DNA from: Bacillota bacterium
GTDB taxonomy: Bacteria > Bacillota > Negativicutes > Sporomusales > UBA7701
Direction of reading: 5' to 3'
DNA length: 64,000 nucleotides
NCBI GenBank assembly: GCA_023415775.1
Contig: JAEZJM010000023.1
Location: 62,001 to 126,000 of the forward strand
The position numbers and the translations under genes were made by a program. The notes beneath the pieces are model-generated. The model was not told the origin of the DNA and ran no database searches. It saw only the letters and a program-made list of their open reading frames with translations. Shown here one piece after another: positions 8,871 to 18,415 of the stretch. Position 1 is the first letter of the stretch. Every line of letters starts with the position of its first letter.

Positions 8871-9020
8871 GGCCGTCACTCCTGTCCATAGCATAAATTC
8901 GTATCCATTGCCGAAACTATCATAACCGGGATATTTCGCCCGTATTCGGCTGTTTCACAAGTCGCCGGCCGTCCCCCTTCGATCTTGGGAACCATGCATA
9001 TAAGCTGTGGAAAGAGTTGC

Positions 9021-9049
9021 TTGCATTTTGCTACTTACCGTGCTAAAAT
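9021..9049 (+). promoter_or_regulatory. Promoter of rpsT
   Basis: TTGCAT (9021-9026), a 17-nt spacer and TAAAAT (9044-9049), 35 nt before the rpsT start. Spacing and boxes fit a sigma-A promoter. Confidence 0.65.
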
Positions 9050-9083
9050 TATTTGGGTAAAGAGGTCAAAGGAGGTGAACCAC

Positions 9084-9353
9084 TTGCCGAACATCAAATC
9101 TTCGGAACGCAGCGTTAAAACCGACGCTTCCCGGCGCGCCCAGAATTTCTCCGTCAAATCCGCGGTGAAGACCGCCACCCGCAAAGTGGCCGACACGGTC
9201 ACGGCCGGAAAAGCCGACGACGCTAAGGCCCTCCTGACCAAAGCTAGCAGCGTAATTGACAAAGCGGCCGCCAAAGGCGTTATTCATAAAAATGCCGCCG
9301 CGCGGAAAAAATCCCGTCTGGCGAAGAAAATCAACGCCATCGAAAGCAAGTAA
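9084..9353 (+). CDS. rpsT: 30S ribosomal protein S20
   Basis: Primary binding protein of 16S rRNA. The start is TTG at 9084-9086, six nucleotides after a strong AAGGAGGTG; this gives an 89-aa protein (MPNIKSSERSVKTD...KKINAIESK), the normal S20 length. A longer in-frame reading from 8985 has no ribosome site and is rejected. Motifs typical of S20 are NFSVKSAVKTATRK and KGVIHKNAAARKKSRL. It is monocistronic, with its own promoter and a strong terminator, and is divergent from gpr and convergent with holA. Confidence 0.97.
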   Translation: MPNIKSSERSVKTDASRRAQNFSVKSAVKTATRKVADTVTAGKADDAKALLTKASSVIDKAAAKGVIHKNAAARKKSRLAKKINAIESK

Positions 9354-9363
9354 ATAAACAGAA

Positions 9364-9396
9364 ACGCCTGTCCTTAATACGGACAGGCGTTTTTTA
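9364..9396. terminator. Bidirectional intrinsic terminator between rpsT and holA
   Basis: A 10-bp perfect stem ACGCCTGTCC / GGACAGGCGT with a 7-nt loop, followed on the plus strand by TTTTTT. On the minus strand it is followed by TTTCTGTTT, so it can also serve holA. Confidence 0.92.
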
Positions 9397-10416
9397 TTTC
9401 GCGCACATCTCGATTATTATCCGTTCCAATACATACTTATCCGCCCGGCCGTTCTTCAGGTCCCGGTCGGCCTCGGCCAGCGCCACCAGCGTCCGCCGCA
9501 GCGCCGCCGCCGAAAACCCCCGCCCCTGGCGCAGCAGCTTCTCGCCCACGAACGGCGGCACCCCAAGCTCCTCCGCCACCTCGCGGCTGCCCGCCCCGCC
9601 GTCGGCCAGTTCCTTGCCCCGCCACAGCATCCGCACCTGCCTCGTCAGCAGCGCCAGCAGCCGGAGAGCGTTCTCCCCCGCGGCCAGCTGCTCGGCCAAC
9701 AGCTTGAGCGCCTTGCCGGCCTGCTTCTGGCTCACCGCGTCGATCATCGCGAACACCGACACCTCCGGCACCGCCGACATCGCCGCCAGCACATCCTTGC
9801 GGGATATCGTCTGCCCCTGCGCATACAGGGCGATCTTATCGAGCTCGTTATCGAGCAGCCCCAGGGAAAGCTGCGGCATCATACTGAACGCGGCCAGCAA
9901 TTCCTCGGCGGCGTCGGGAGCCAGCTTGCGGCCGAGCTCGGCCAGCTTAGCCGTCAGCCACGGCCGGATATCCTTCGCCTTCAGCGGGCTGACATCCACC
10001 GCCGCCCCGCAGCGCTCCACGCACTTATACAGCTTGCGCCGTTTGTCGGCCGCGTCGGCAGTCATAAAAACGACGTGACTGTACTCGGGTATCGCCTCCA
10101 GCAGTTTAAGCAGGCGCTCGTCGCCGCCGCCCTCCCCCTCCTCCCCTTTCGAGGAGCGGAAAAGATTGGTGCCGCGGATGACGATCACATTCTTGCCGCC
10201 CATGAAAGGCACCGTCTCGATCAGATTCGCCAGTTCGGCCAGCGGCGGGTCGCGGTCCAGCACCGCCAGGCCCATATCGCGCTCCTCCGGCGGCAGCAGC
10301 AATTCCACCACCGCCTTCTCCAGGCGGCGGGCCAGATATGTCTCCTCGCCGTGGATCAGATACACCTGCCGCACCCGGCCCTTTTTTATCTCCGCAATCG
10401 CCTCATTATAATCCAT
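9394..10416 (-). CDS. holA: DNA polymerase III subunit delta
   Basis: Clamp-loader subunit that opens the beta sliding clamp. The 340-aa protein shows the Firmicute HolA pattern: VYLIHGEETYLARRLEKAV at the N-terminus, VIVIRGTNLF and HVVFMTADAADKRRKLYK in the AAA+ fold, and a helical C-terminal collar domain (LAEQLAAGENALRLLALLTRQVRMLW) ending in DKYVLERIIIEMCAK. The stop overlaps the shared terminator with rpsT. Its position beside rpsT and near comEC is standard for Firmicutes. Confidence 0.95.
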   Translation of the reverse strand: MDYNEAIAEIKKGRVRQVYLIHGEETYLARRLEKAVVELLLPPEERDMGLAVLDRDPPLAELANLIETVPFMGGKNVIVIRGTNLFRSSKGEEGEGGGDERLLKLLEAIPEYSHVVFMTADAADKRRKLYKCVERCGAAVDVSPLKAKDIRPWLTAKLAELGRKLAPDAAEELLAAFSMMPQLSLGLLDNELDKIALYAQGQTISRKDVLAAMSAVPEVSVFAMIDAVSQKQAGKALKLLAEQLAAGENALRLLALLTRQVRMLWRGKELADGGAGSREVAEELGVPPFVGEKLLRQGRGFSAAALRRTLVALAEADRDLKNGRADKYVLERIIIEMCAK

Positions 10417-10544
10417 GCCGCACCCGCCTCATTAGAACTAGCTTTAGTATTTCGGCGGCCCGGCGGCGATACCCTTCATTATACGGCAAAGCGAAAGACG
10501 CCGGACAAAAGCCCGCCGCCTCTAGACTTCCCGTGTTCCACCGT

Positions 10545-11456
10545 TCATTCGCCGGTCATCAGCCTCTTCACCTGGACGAAAATATACTCCCCCCACGACT
10601 CGGGGATAGGCTGCTCCCAGTCGGTGCGGTTCTCCACCTTATCTTCGAGTTTTTCCAGCAGCGCCCCCTGGCGGGTGTAGAAAAGCATGCCGTAGCGCAC
10701 CATTCGGTTTTGGGCAAAGTCGTAGTAACCCTTGTCGATCATATAGCCTAGGTGTTCCCAGCCCTTGAGCGAAAACCCCTGCTTCCGGCGGGAGGACAGC
10801 ATCGCGGCCGCCTCCTCCTGGCTGAAGTCGATGCGGACCCAGACCTCGGCCAGCATCTTGCCGCTGTAAGGGTCGCGGAAAAACCTCGCGTTGGCCGTAT
10901 CGACCGACGCCGTCATCCGGATATTGTTGCCGATAACCTGATAGCGGTCGCGCAGCGAACGCTCCACCATCTTCTCCCGGTACGCGTCCTCGTATAGCTT
11001 GATCCGCTTGTAGATATCGTCATCCAACGTCTTGGGAACGATGGCTTCCCAGGGGATTTTCTCCGGAGGACCCTCGCCCAGTTCCAGGATGCGGTCGTCC
11101 TTGGTCATCGCCACCGCGCCGACAATCTTATAACTGGCCTTATCCAGGCGAAAATACTTGTGCACCAGCGTATAATGCAGATTATCCCAGTCCGGGCTGT
11201 AATTGCCCGCCGCCTTTGCTTTCCTGATCATCTCCGCCCGGCCTTCCTCGCTGTAGACGTTCTTCGTCCACACATCGTAGTACGGCCGGTTGTCTTGCGG
11301 ATCGATGTAATACTGCAAGCTGTCGGTATCCATATAAACGTGCTGCTGGCTGATGAACCCCACCATCTGATACTCCGCCGCCGCAGGACTTGGCCCGGCA
11401 AGCAGCGTCGCGCATACGGCGGCCGCGGCCGCCAGCCTCATCAACGCGCCCCTCAT
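10545..11456 (-). CDS. Exported protein with two tandem copies of an adhesin-E-like module
   Basis: A secreted protein of unknown function, 303 aa. The ATG at 11454-11456 with GGAGG eight nt upstream is preferred; a GTG at 11474 is the alternative. A signal peptide (LMRLAAAAAVCATLLAGPSPAAA) is followed by two related blocks of about 120 residues. The first runs from VYMDTDSLQYY through YYDVWTKNVY and DDRILELGEG; the second from MTASVDTANARFF through LAEVWVRIDF and RQGALLEKLED. The same pattern (aspartate-strand, x-x-VW-K/R, charged helix, aromatic strands, D-x-x-G hairpin) recurs in the C-terminal half of the neighbouring protease. The gene starts 22 bp after the protease stop codon and is probably co-transcribed. 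Confidence 0.75.
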   Translation of the reverse strand: MRGALMRLAAAAAVCATLLAGPSPAAAEYQMVGFISQQHVYMDTDSLQYYIDPQDNRPYYDVWTKNVYSEEGRAEMIRKAKAAGNYSPDWDNLHYTLVHKYFRLDKASYKIVGAVAMTKDDRILELGEGPPEKIPWEAIVPKTLDDDIYKRIKLYEDAYREKMVERSLRDRYQVIGNNIRMTASVDTANARFFRDPYSGKMLAEVWVRIDFSQEEAAAMLSSRRKQGFSLKGWEHLGYMIDKGYYDFAQNRMVRYGMLFYTRQGALLEKLEDKVENRTDWEQPIPESWGEYIFVQVKRLMTGE

Positions 11457-11477
11457 GGCCCCCGCCTCCTTCACCGT

Positions 11478-12650
11478 TTACTCGCTGACAATGCTGACCG
11501 CTTCGGGATACTCCTTGATGGTCCACAACGCCAGCTTGATCGCTTTCTCGATCAGCGACCCAGGCGGCGGCGCCTGCTCGCGCGGCGGCAGCCCCTTGAA
11601 CTCGACCGTCTCGATAATCTTGCCCCGGTCGTCGTAGTGGATCAGCCGCAGGAGGGAAAACGTGCCGGAGTCGAGATTGAACCTTATATGAGTAAGTGTC
11701 GCGCTAAAGTTGAAGAACTTCTCGCCCCGGCCCTGCTTGGCTTGCGTCTCGATCATCTGCGCCTTGCCGGGCGGCTTGTAAGAACTCTTCACCCAAAACT
11801 CGGCCCGGTACTTATCGGCGTCTTTGTTGTGAACAAGCATGAGCGTACTCAGATCGATGTAGGCGTCGTACTCGGGATACGACGCGACGAACAGATATCG
11901 CCGCGGGTCCTCTGACGGGCGCTTGGGAGCCTGGGCCGTCGACTTCCGCGGCTGGCCGTCGCCCGGCATGTTCAGCACCAGCGGCCCGCCGCTCGGCGTT
12001 ACCAGCTCGCCGATGGCTTTGGCCCGCACCGCGAAATTCAGGTTCTGGCCCTCTCCCCGGTAGCCCACGGAAACGCCGACAACCTCGCCGGCGGCGTTGA
12101 CCACCGGCCCGCCGCTCGAGCCGGGGGAAATCGGCGCCGTCATCTGAAAAACCTCGCCGAAGCTGCCTATTTTCCGGAACCCGGAAACGATGCCGTCCGA
12201 CACCGTAAAACTCAGCCCTTTCGGATTGCCGAACACATATATCCGCTGCCCCTTGACAACCTCTTCGCGACTGATTCGCAGGAACGGCACCGGTTCGGCC
12301 ACGTTGCCGACCGTCCCCTTGACAAGGTCGGCCTCGGGGTGGATGGCGGCAATCTTCGTCACCGGATACCTCTTGCCGTTCGGCGAAAACACCATCGCGG
12401 AAAAGGCATCCTTCATCACATGGCGGTTGGTCAGGAACTCGCCCTCCGGGCTCACGAAAAAGCCGCTGCCGATACCGTATTGGTCACCGTCCCGGTCGTA
12501 CATCACGACAAACAGGACAGCCGGTTCCACGTCCCTGACGAGTTGGGCGAGATCGGCCTCGGCCGCCGCCGGCGACACGCGCGCCATCATCAGACCGGCT
12601 GCCAGCAGCAAAGTCAAAACTAGTTTCTTCCCCATCGTCGCCGCAACCAT
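11478..12650 (-). CDS. Exported trypsin-like serine protease with C-terminal surface module
   Basis: Secreted HtrA/Deg-type protease without a recognisable PDZ domain. A signal peptide (LVLTLLLAAGLMMARVSPAAA) precedes a chymotrypsin-fold domain of about 190 residues. The triad is readable: His in FLTNRHVMKDA, Asp in HPEADLVKG and Ser in ISPGSSGGPVVN. After a proline-containing linker, the last ~130 residues (YDAYIDLSTL, YRAEFWVKSSYK, LLRLIHYDDRGKIIE) resemble the module repeated in the next gene. The start is ambiguous: ATG at 12650 behind GGGGGGC is chosen, with ATGs at 12680 and 12635 possible. The two genes likely form an operon for envelope quality control or surface maturation (inference). 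Confidence 0.85.
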   Translation of the reverse strand: MVAATMGKKLVLTLLLAAGLMMARVSPAAAEADLAQLVRDVEPAVLFVVMYDRDGDQYGIGSGFFVSPEGEFLTNRHVMKDAFSAMVFSPNGKRYPVTKIAAIHPEADLVKGTVGNVAEPVPFLRISREEVVKGQRIYVFGNPKGLSFTVSDGIVSGFRKIGSFGEVFQMTAPISPGSSGGPVVNAAGEVVGVSVGYRGEGQNLNFAVRAKAIGELVTPSGGPLVLNMPGDGQPRKSTAQAPKRPSEDPRRYLFVASYPEYDAYIDLSTLMLVHNKDADKYRAEFWVKSSYKPPGKAQMIETQAKQGRGEKFFNFSATLTHIRFNLDSGTFSLLRLIHYDDRGKIIETVEFKGLPPREQAPPPGSLIEKAIKLALWTIKEYPEAVSIVSE

Positions 12651-12719
12651 CGCATCGCCCCCCGCAAACGCAATCGACATATATTTTCATAATTTGCCCT
12701 TTTATGGCAAAATCCTCTA

Positions 12720-15077
12720 TTACCGCCCGCCCTTGTGCGTCTCCACCGTCAGCGCCTCGCCGTCGCTGCGGAAAACCACCGCGCCGTCGCGGTCGGTGCG
12801 GTAAACCCTCACACCCTGCGCCGCCAGCCGCTCCAGCACCGCCGGGTGGGGATGCCCGAAGCGATTGGCGTGGCCGGCGGAAACGACGGCGTAATCCGGC
12901 CGGAAGGCCGCCAGCAGCTCCGGCGTCGTCGCCGTCTTCGCCCCGTGGTGGCTGACCTTCAGCACACCGCCGCCACCCGGCACGCGGCCGGCCAGCGCCT
13001 GCTCCTCCCGGCTCCCCAGGTCGCCCGTCACCAGGAAGCGGTGGCGGCCGTACTCCACCAACACCACCGTCGACTCCTCGCCCCTCCCGGCCCGGTCTTC
13101 GCCCGCAGCCTGGACGACGCGGAAAACGACGCCGTCAAGCATGATGCTCTGCCCGGCGTAGGCCGGCACAAGCCCCCGGCCGCCGGCGGCCCGCAGCGCC
13201 GCCCGCACAGGCGCCGCCGGCTCGCCCTGCGGCAGCAGCACCGTCCGCACCGGCACGGCGGCTATCACGGCGGCCGCGCCGTCGGCGTGGTCCTGGTGGC
13301 CGTGAGTCAGCACAAGGTAATCGAGCGCCGTCACGCCATAGTGGCGGAGATAAGGCGCCACCACCCGCTCACCCACATCGAAATCGCTGAACTCCCGCCC
13401 GCCGCCGGCATCCACCAGCACCGCGCGCCGGTGAGGCGTCACGATCAGCGTCGCGTCCCCCTGACCGACATCGATAAAATGTACGGCCACCGGCCGCGGG
13501 TAATGCGCATAACCGAAATACGCCACCATCAGGACAGCCAGCACGGCAGCGGCGCGCCGCGGCCAGCGCCGGCAGACGGTCGCCGGTCCCGGCAGACGTG
13601 GCAAAAGTCCGTACCCCCATGCCAGCACGAGATAATAAGCCGTCCCCGCCGCCAGCCCCATCGCCGGGAAATGCAGCGTCGCCCCCGGCACGGCCGCCAG
13701 CCAGGCCGCCAACTGTACCGCTACGCCGACCAACTGGGCGCAGACCACCAGCAGCAGCTTGCCCAGCAGCGGGACGGCGGACGCCGCCAGCACCGCCAGC
13801 AAGCCGACAACCACCACCACCTCAATCACCGGCAGGACGACAAGGTTGGCCACGAGCGAAGCGGGCGGGAAACTGCTGAAATACCACAGCAGGAAAGGCA
13901 GCACGCCCAGCTGGGCGGCAACAGTAACCGCCAGCGGCCCGGCCAGCCACGGCGGCAGGAAGGACAGCGCGGCCGCGGTCGGCGGATATAAGAGCGTTAG
14001 CCCGAGCGCCGCGCCGAACGACAGCTGAAAACTGATATCGAACAACAGGGCCGGCTGCCAGGCCAGCATGCCGAGGGCGGCCAGCGCCAACGCCGTCAGC
14101 GTATCCCTGTCCCGCCCCAGCACCACCGCCGCCAGCGCCGCCAACCCCATAACCGCCGACCGCATCACCGGCGGCGTCAGCCCGGCCAGCAGCGCGTACA
14201 CTATCACCGCCGCCCCCGCGAGGCAGGCGGTCTTCGCCCGCCGCAGCCCGAGCCGCGCCCCCAGCCACAGCACCGCGCCGGCCACCAGCGCGATATGCGC
14301 GCCCGACACCGACAGGATATGCACCAGTCCGGTCGCAGCAAAATCCCGCACCACCTCGCGCTTTATGCCGGCGTAACCGCCGAACAGCACACCGCTTATC
14401 ACCGCCGCGTCGCCCTCGGCGACCGTCGCGCGGATAAAAGCCGTCATCCCCTGCCGCCAGGCGGCGATGGCCGCTGCCGGAGAGTTATCCCCGCCCGGCG
14501 CGGCCCGGAAATCCTCCGGCCGGGCCGCCAGGCGGGCCGTCACGCCCCCCAGTCGGTACGCGGCCGCCATATCGGCCTGTCCGGGGTTGTTGTAGCCGTG
14601 CAGAGCCTCCACCCGTCCGCGAACACTCACCCTGTCGCCGTAAGCGGCGACAGTCGCCTGGCGCGGCTGGAGAAGACTCAGGACAACCTTGCCGCCGGCC
14701 GGCTCCAGGCGCGGCTGCCCGGCGTCCACCGCCTCGGCGGCCACGATATACCGCACCTTCACCGTCTCGTGATCGACATCCGCCCAGCGGGGCAGTTCGG
14801 CCACCGTCCCATGGAGCGTCACTCTCTGCCCGGTGAAGCGGCTCACGTCATACGGCGAAACGACCTCCGCCCCGCCGTAGCGGAGCATGCCGGCGACGAA
14901 AAACAGCGCCGCGGCCGTGACCGCGACCGTCCGCGCCCCCCGCCGCACCTGCACCAGAGCGACAAACAGCAGTCCGGCCGCCAGCGCGGCCAGCACCACC
15001 GCCGCCACGTTCACCGCCGCGGCCAACCATACGCCGCCGGCGAAAGCCGCCGCCAGCAAAGGGAGAACAGCAGGCAT
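12720..15077 (-). CDS. comEC: ComEC/Rec2 family DNA-uptake channel
   Basis: Membrane channel for single-stranded DNA import during natural transformation. The 785-aa protein has the full three-part layout. It begins with an N-terminal membrane segment and OB-like domain (VTLHGTVAELPRW). The central competence domain has multiple helices (HILSVSGAHIALVAGAVLWL, RSAVMGLAALAAVVLG). Last comes a C-terminal metallo-beta-lactamase-like nuclease domain with HFIDVGQGDATLI, LTHGHQDHADG and VSHHGAKTATT. Strong GC bias gives long antisense reading frames that are not genes. comEA lies just upstream on the same strand, with about 136 bp between them. Confidence 0.95.
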   Translation of the reverse strand: MPAVLPLLAAAFAGGVWLAAAVNVAAVVLAALAAGLLFVALVQVRRGARTVAVTAAALFFVAGMLRYGGAEVVSPYDVSRFTGQRVTLHGTVAELPRWADVDHETVKVRYIVAAEAVDAGQPRLEPAGGKVVLSLLQPRQATVAAYGDRVSVRGRVEALHGYNNPGQADMAAAYRLGGVTARLAARPEDFRAAPGGDNSPAAAIAAWRQGMTAFIRATVAEGDAAVISGVLFGGYAGIKREVVRDFAATGLVHILSVSGAHIALVAGAVLWLGARLGLRRAKTACLAGAAVIVYALLAGLTPPVMRSAVMGLAALAAVVLGRDRDTLTALALAALGMLAWQPALLFDISFQLSFGAALGLTLLYPPTAAALSFLPPWLAGPLAVTVAAQLGVLPFLLWYFSSFPPASLVANLVVLPVIEVVVVVGLLAVLAASAVPLLGKLLLVVCAQLVGVAVQLAAWLAAVPGATLHFPAMGLAAGTAYYLVLAWGYGLLPRLPGPATVCRRWPRRAAAVLAVLMVAYFGYAHYPRPVAVHFIDVGQGDATLIVTPHRRAVLVDAGGGREFSDFDVGERVVAPYLRHYGVTALDYLVLTHGHQDHADGAAAVIAAVPVRTVLLPQGEPAAPVRAALRAAGGRGLVPAYAGQSIMLDGVVFRVVQAAGEDRAGRGEESTVVLVEYGRHRFLVTGDLGSREEQALAGRVPGGGGVLKVSHHGAKTATTPELLAAFRPDYAVVSAGHANRFGHPHPAVLERLAAQGVRVYRTDRDGAVVFRSDGEALTVETHKGGR

Positions 15078-15213
15078 AATCCATCAGCCACCTGACATTC
15101 GATCTCGGCCTCTTCTCCCCTATTTCCCCATAAACAGGCAAATTCCTCCAAAAAATGGCAAAAGAGCCGCAATAATCGGCTCTTACAATAAATATAACGC
15201 TCAGCTTTACGGC

Positions 15214-15777
15214 CTACAGCGTGATCTTGTCCTTGATCTGGTTGAACTTGCTCTCGCCGATGCCGTTTACCTTCTTGATCTCCGCTATATCGCGGAAGGG
15301 ACCGTTAGTCTTGCGGTACTCCACGATGCGGTCGGCCAACACCGCGCCGATGCCCGGCAGCTTCTCCAGCGCCGCCTTGTCGGCGGCGTTGATGCTCACC
15401 CGGCCGGAATCGGTCGCGGCCACCGCAGACGAGCCCGGCACCCCGCTGATCGGCACATGGATCTGCATGCCGTCCTTCACCGCCTGGGCCAGGTTGACCT
15501 TGTTCGCGTCCGCCCCGTGCGCCAGGCCGCCGGCGGCGTTGATCACATCGATCACCCGGCTCTCCGGCCCGACCTTATACACGCCCGGCTTGCTCACCGC
15601 GCCTGTCACATACACAACCGGCCGGTTATCGCGGGCCACGGGGGACTGGCTCGCCGGCACCACGCTCGCCGTCTTCTCCGGCACGACGAATTTCCGCCAC
15701 TGGTCATAGAAACTGCCGGCCACGATCACCGCCGCCAGCGCCAGGATAATCAGCCAGTGCCGCCTCAAAGCGCCCAA
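15214..15777 (-). CDS. comEA: ComEA family competence DNA receptor
   Basis: Membrane-anchored DNA-binding protein that delivers DNA to ComEC. The start TTG at 15775-15777, six nt after GGGAGGGA, gives 187 aa beginning MGALRRHW; an upstream start at 15855 has no ribosome site. One membrane helix (WLIILALAAVIVAGSFY) is followed by an SLBB domain (VYVTGAVSKPGVYKV, NAAGGLAHGADANKVNLA). The C-terminal pair of helix-hairpin-helix motifs is SINAADKAALEKLPGIG and DIAEIKKVNGIGESKF. Complete for the family. The gene lies between leuS and comEC. Confidence 0.95.
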   Translation of the reverse strand: MGALRRHWLIILALAAVIVAGSFYDQWRKFVVPEKTASVVPASQSPVARDNRPVVYVTGAVSKPGVYKVGPESRVIDVINAAGGLAHGADANKVNLAQAVKDGMQIHVPISGVPGSSAVAATDSGRVSINAADKAALEKLPGIGAVLADRIVEYRKTNGPFRDIAEIKKVNGIGESKFNQIKDKITL

Positions 15778-15896
15778 GTCCGTCCCTCCCCCGGTTTTCT
15801 CGCTATATACTTCGCCACATTCTCCAATCTTCCTACAAGCCTCCCCAAAAAACAAAGCCGGCCTCGCAGGCCGGCTCTATACATTGCTTATTTTTA

Positions 15897-18386
15897 CTAC
15901 TCCTTAACCACGATATTCACAAGCTTCTGCGGCACGCAGATAACCTTCACCACCTGCTTGCCGGCCAGCAGCGCCTTGACCCGCTCCTGCTCGAAAGCCT
16001 TGGCTTCAAGCTCCTTCGCGTTCAGCCCCACCGGCACCACGATCTTGTCGCGGACCTTGCCGTTGATCTGCAGTACGACCTCGCTCTCCTCCACCTCGAT
16101 CGCCGCGGCGTCGAACGTCGGCCAGATCTGCTGGTGGACGCTGCCCTGAGCGATCGTCTCGCTCCACAGCTCCTCGGTAATATGCGGGGCGAACGGGGCC
16201 AGCAGCTTCAAGAGCGCGGACACCGTCTCGCGTATCAGGCCGGGGTCGGGCTGAGCCACCTGCTCGCGAAACAGGTACAGCGCGTTGACGAGCTCCATGA
16301 TCGCGCTGATGGCGGTATTGAAATTGAACCGGCCGCCCACATCGTCGGTAACCTTCTTGATCGTGGCGTGCAGCGCCCGCCGCAGCTCGCGCTCCGCCTT
16401 GGTGAGGGTGGCGGGGTCGTAAGTCTTCTTGGCGCCGGCCTTCACCGTCGGCACGTAATGGGCGACGATGCGCCACAGCCTTGCGAGGAAGCGGGACGCC
16501 CCCTCCACCCCCTGGTCGCTCCACTCCAGATCGCGCTCGGGCGGAGCGGCGAACAGGATGAACAAGCGGGCGGTATCGGCGCCGTACTTGGCGATGATCT
16601 CCTCCGGCGACACCACATTGCCCTTCGACTTCGACATCTTGGCGCCGTCCTTGATCACCATGCCCTGAGTCACCAGATTCTTGAAGGGCTCGCTCACATT
16701 GAGCAAACCGGCGTCCTTCAGCACCTTGGTGAAAAACCGCGAATACAAGAGGTGTAAAATGGCATGCTCGATGCCGCCGATATAATGATCGACAGGCGCC
16801 CAGTAATTCACCTTCGCCGTATCGAACGGCTCGTTGGCGTTCTTGGCGTCGGTGTAGCGGTAGTAATACCACGACGAGCAGATGAACGTATCCATCGTAT
16901 CCGTCTCCCGCCGGGCCTTGCCGCCGCACGTCGGGCAAGTGCAGTTCACGAACTCCTCCACCTCGGCCAGCGGCGAAACCGTGCCGCCGTCGAAGCGCAC
17001 ATTCTCGGGCAGCAGCACCGGCAGCTCCTTCTTCGGCACCGGCACCGTGCCGCACTTATCGCAATAAATTATCGGGATGGGCGCGCCCCAGTAGCGCTGG
17101 CGGGAAATCAGCCAATCGCGCAGGCGGTACGTCACGCGGCGCTTGCCCACCTTATGCTTCTCCAGCCAGTCGGCCACCTTCTCCTTGCCGGTCTCGCCTT
17201 CGAGGCCGTCGAATTCCCGCGAATTTACCATCACCCCTGGGCCGTCATAAGCGGCCGTCCACTTCGCAAAATCCGTCTCATGCCCCCCCTGCGGCGCGAT
17301 GACCTGGCGAATAGGCAGATTATACTTCTTCGCGAACTCCCAGTCGCGCTGGTCGTGGGCCGGAACACCCATTACCGCGCCTGTGCCGTACTCCAGCAGC
17401 ACATAGTTGGCCACCCAGATCGGCACCTGCTCGCCCGTGATGGGATGCACCGCGTACGCGCCGGTGAAAATACCCTCTTTCTCCGTCTCCGTTGACGTAC
17501 GGTTGATCTCGCTCAGATTGCGCACCCGCTCCACAAAAGCGCTCACCGCCGCCTCCTGCGGCTTGCCGGCCGTCAGCTTGGCCACAAAGGGATGCTCGGG
17601 AGCGAGCACCACGTAAGTTACCCCGAAAATCGTATCATGGCGGGTCGTATACACGGCGATCTTCTCGCCGATCTCCGGCGCGTCGAAGCTGAACTCGGCG
17701 CCCACGCTGCGGCCGATCCAGTTCTCCTGCATCACCTTCACGCGCTCCGGCCAGCCCTTCAGCTCGCTCAGATCGGCCAGCAGCCTGTCAGCATACTGGG
17801 TGATCTTCAGGAACCACTGCTCCAGCTCCTTCTTCACCACCGGCGAATCGCACCGCCAGCAGCGCCCGTCCTCCACCTGCTCGTTGGCTAGCACCGTGTT
17901 GCACTCGGTACACCAGTTCACGGCCGCCTTCTTCTTGTAAGCCAGCCCCATATCGTAAAACAGCAAGAACAGCCACTCGGTCCACTTATAATAATCGGGG
18001 CTGCAGGTCGTCACCTCGCGCTCCCAGTCGTAAGAAAGGCCCATCTCCTGCTGCTGCCGCCGCATATTGGCGATATTCTCGGCCGTCCACTTCGCCGGGT
18101 GGATACCGTTCTTGATCGCCGCATTCTCGGCCGGCATGCCGAAAGCGTCCCAGCCCATCGGGTGGAGAACATTGTAACCCTGCATCTTCTTGAACCTGGC
18201 GAACACATCGCCGATGGAATAATTACGGACATGGCCCATATGGAGTTTGCCGGACGGGTAAGGGAACATCTCCAACACATAGTATTCCGGCTTCTGGCGG
18301 TTGATCTCCGAACCGAACGCTTTCTGCTCGGCCCAGACCTTCTGCCACTTGGCCTCGATCTCGCTTGCTATGTACCTTTCGTTCAA
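15897..18386 (-). CDS. leuS: Leucyl-tRNA synthetase
   Basis: Charges tRNA-Leu. The start is TTG at 18384-18386, seven nt after GGGAGGA, which gives MNERYIASEIEAKWQKVW and 829 aa, the normal bacterial length. The class I HIGH motif is in PYPSGKLHMGHVRNY and the KMSKS loop in GAKMSKSKGNVVSPEE. The CP1 editing domain (GRSVGAEFSF, TTRHDTIFGVTYVVLAPEH) and a zinc-ribbon-like CPTCGGKARRETDTMDTF segment are present. The gene is preceded by a leucine T-box leader, so it is induced when uncharged tRNA-Leu accumulates. Confidence 0.98.
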   Translation of the reverse strand: MNERYIASEIEAKWQKVWAEQKAFGSEINRQKPEYYVLEMFPYPSGKLHMGHVRNYSIGDVFARFKKMQGYNVLHPMGWDAFGMPAENAAIKNGIHPAKWTAENIANMRRQQQEMGLSYDWEREVTTCSPDYYKWTEWLFLLFYDMGLAYKKKAAVNWCTECNTVLANEQVEDGRCWRCDSPVVKKELEQWFLKITQYADRLLADLSELKGWPERVKVMQENWIGRSVGAEFSFDAPEIGEKIAVYTTRHDTIFGVTYVVLAPEHPFVAKLTAGKPQEAAVSAFVERVRNLSEINRTSTETEKEGIFTGAYAVHPITGEQVPIWVANYVLLEYGTGAVMGVPAHDQRDWEFAKKYNLPIRQVIAPQGGHETDFAKWTAAYDGPGVMVNSREFDGLEGETGKEKVADWLEKHKVGKRRVTYRLRDWLISRQRYWGAPIPIIYCDKCGTVPVPKKELPVLLPENVRFDGGTVSPLAEVEEFVNCTCPTCGGKARRETDTMDTFICSSWYYYRYTDAKNANEPFDTAKVNYWAPVDHYIGGIEHAILHLLYSRFFTKVLKDAGLLNVSEPFKNLVTQGMVIKDGAKMSKSKGNVVSPEEIIAKYGADTARLFILFAAPPERDLEWSDQGVEGASRFLARLWRIVAHYVPTVKAGAKKTYDPATLTKAERELRRALHATIKKVTDDVGGRFNFNTAISAIMELVNALYLFREQVAQPDPGLIRETVSALLKLLAPFAPHITEELWSETIAQGSVHQQIWPTFDAAAIEVEESEVVLQINGKVRDKIVVPVGLNAKELEAKAFEQERVKALLAGKQVVKVICVPQKLVNIVVKE

Positions 18387-18415
18387 TGCCAGTCCTCCCA
18401 TATCGCCTAATAACC

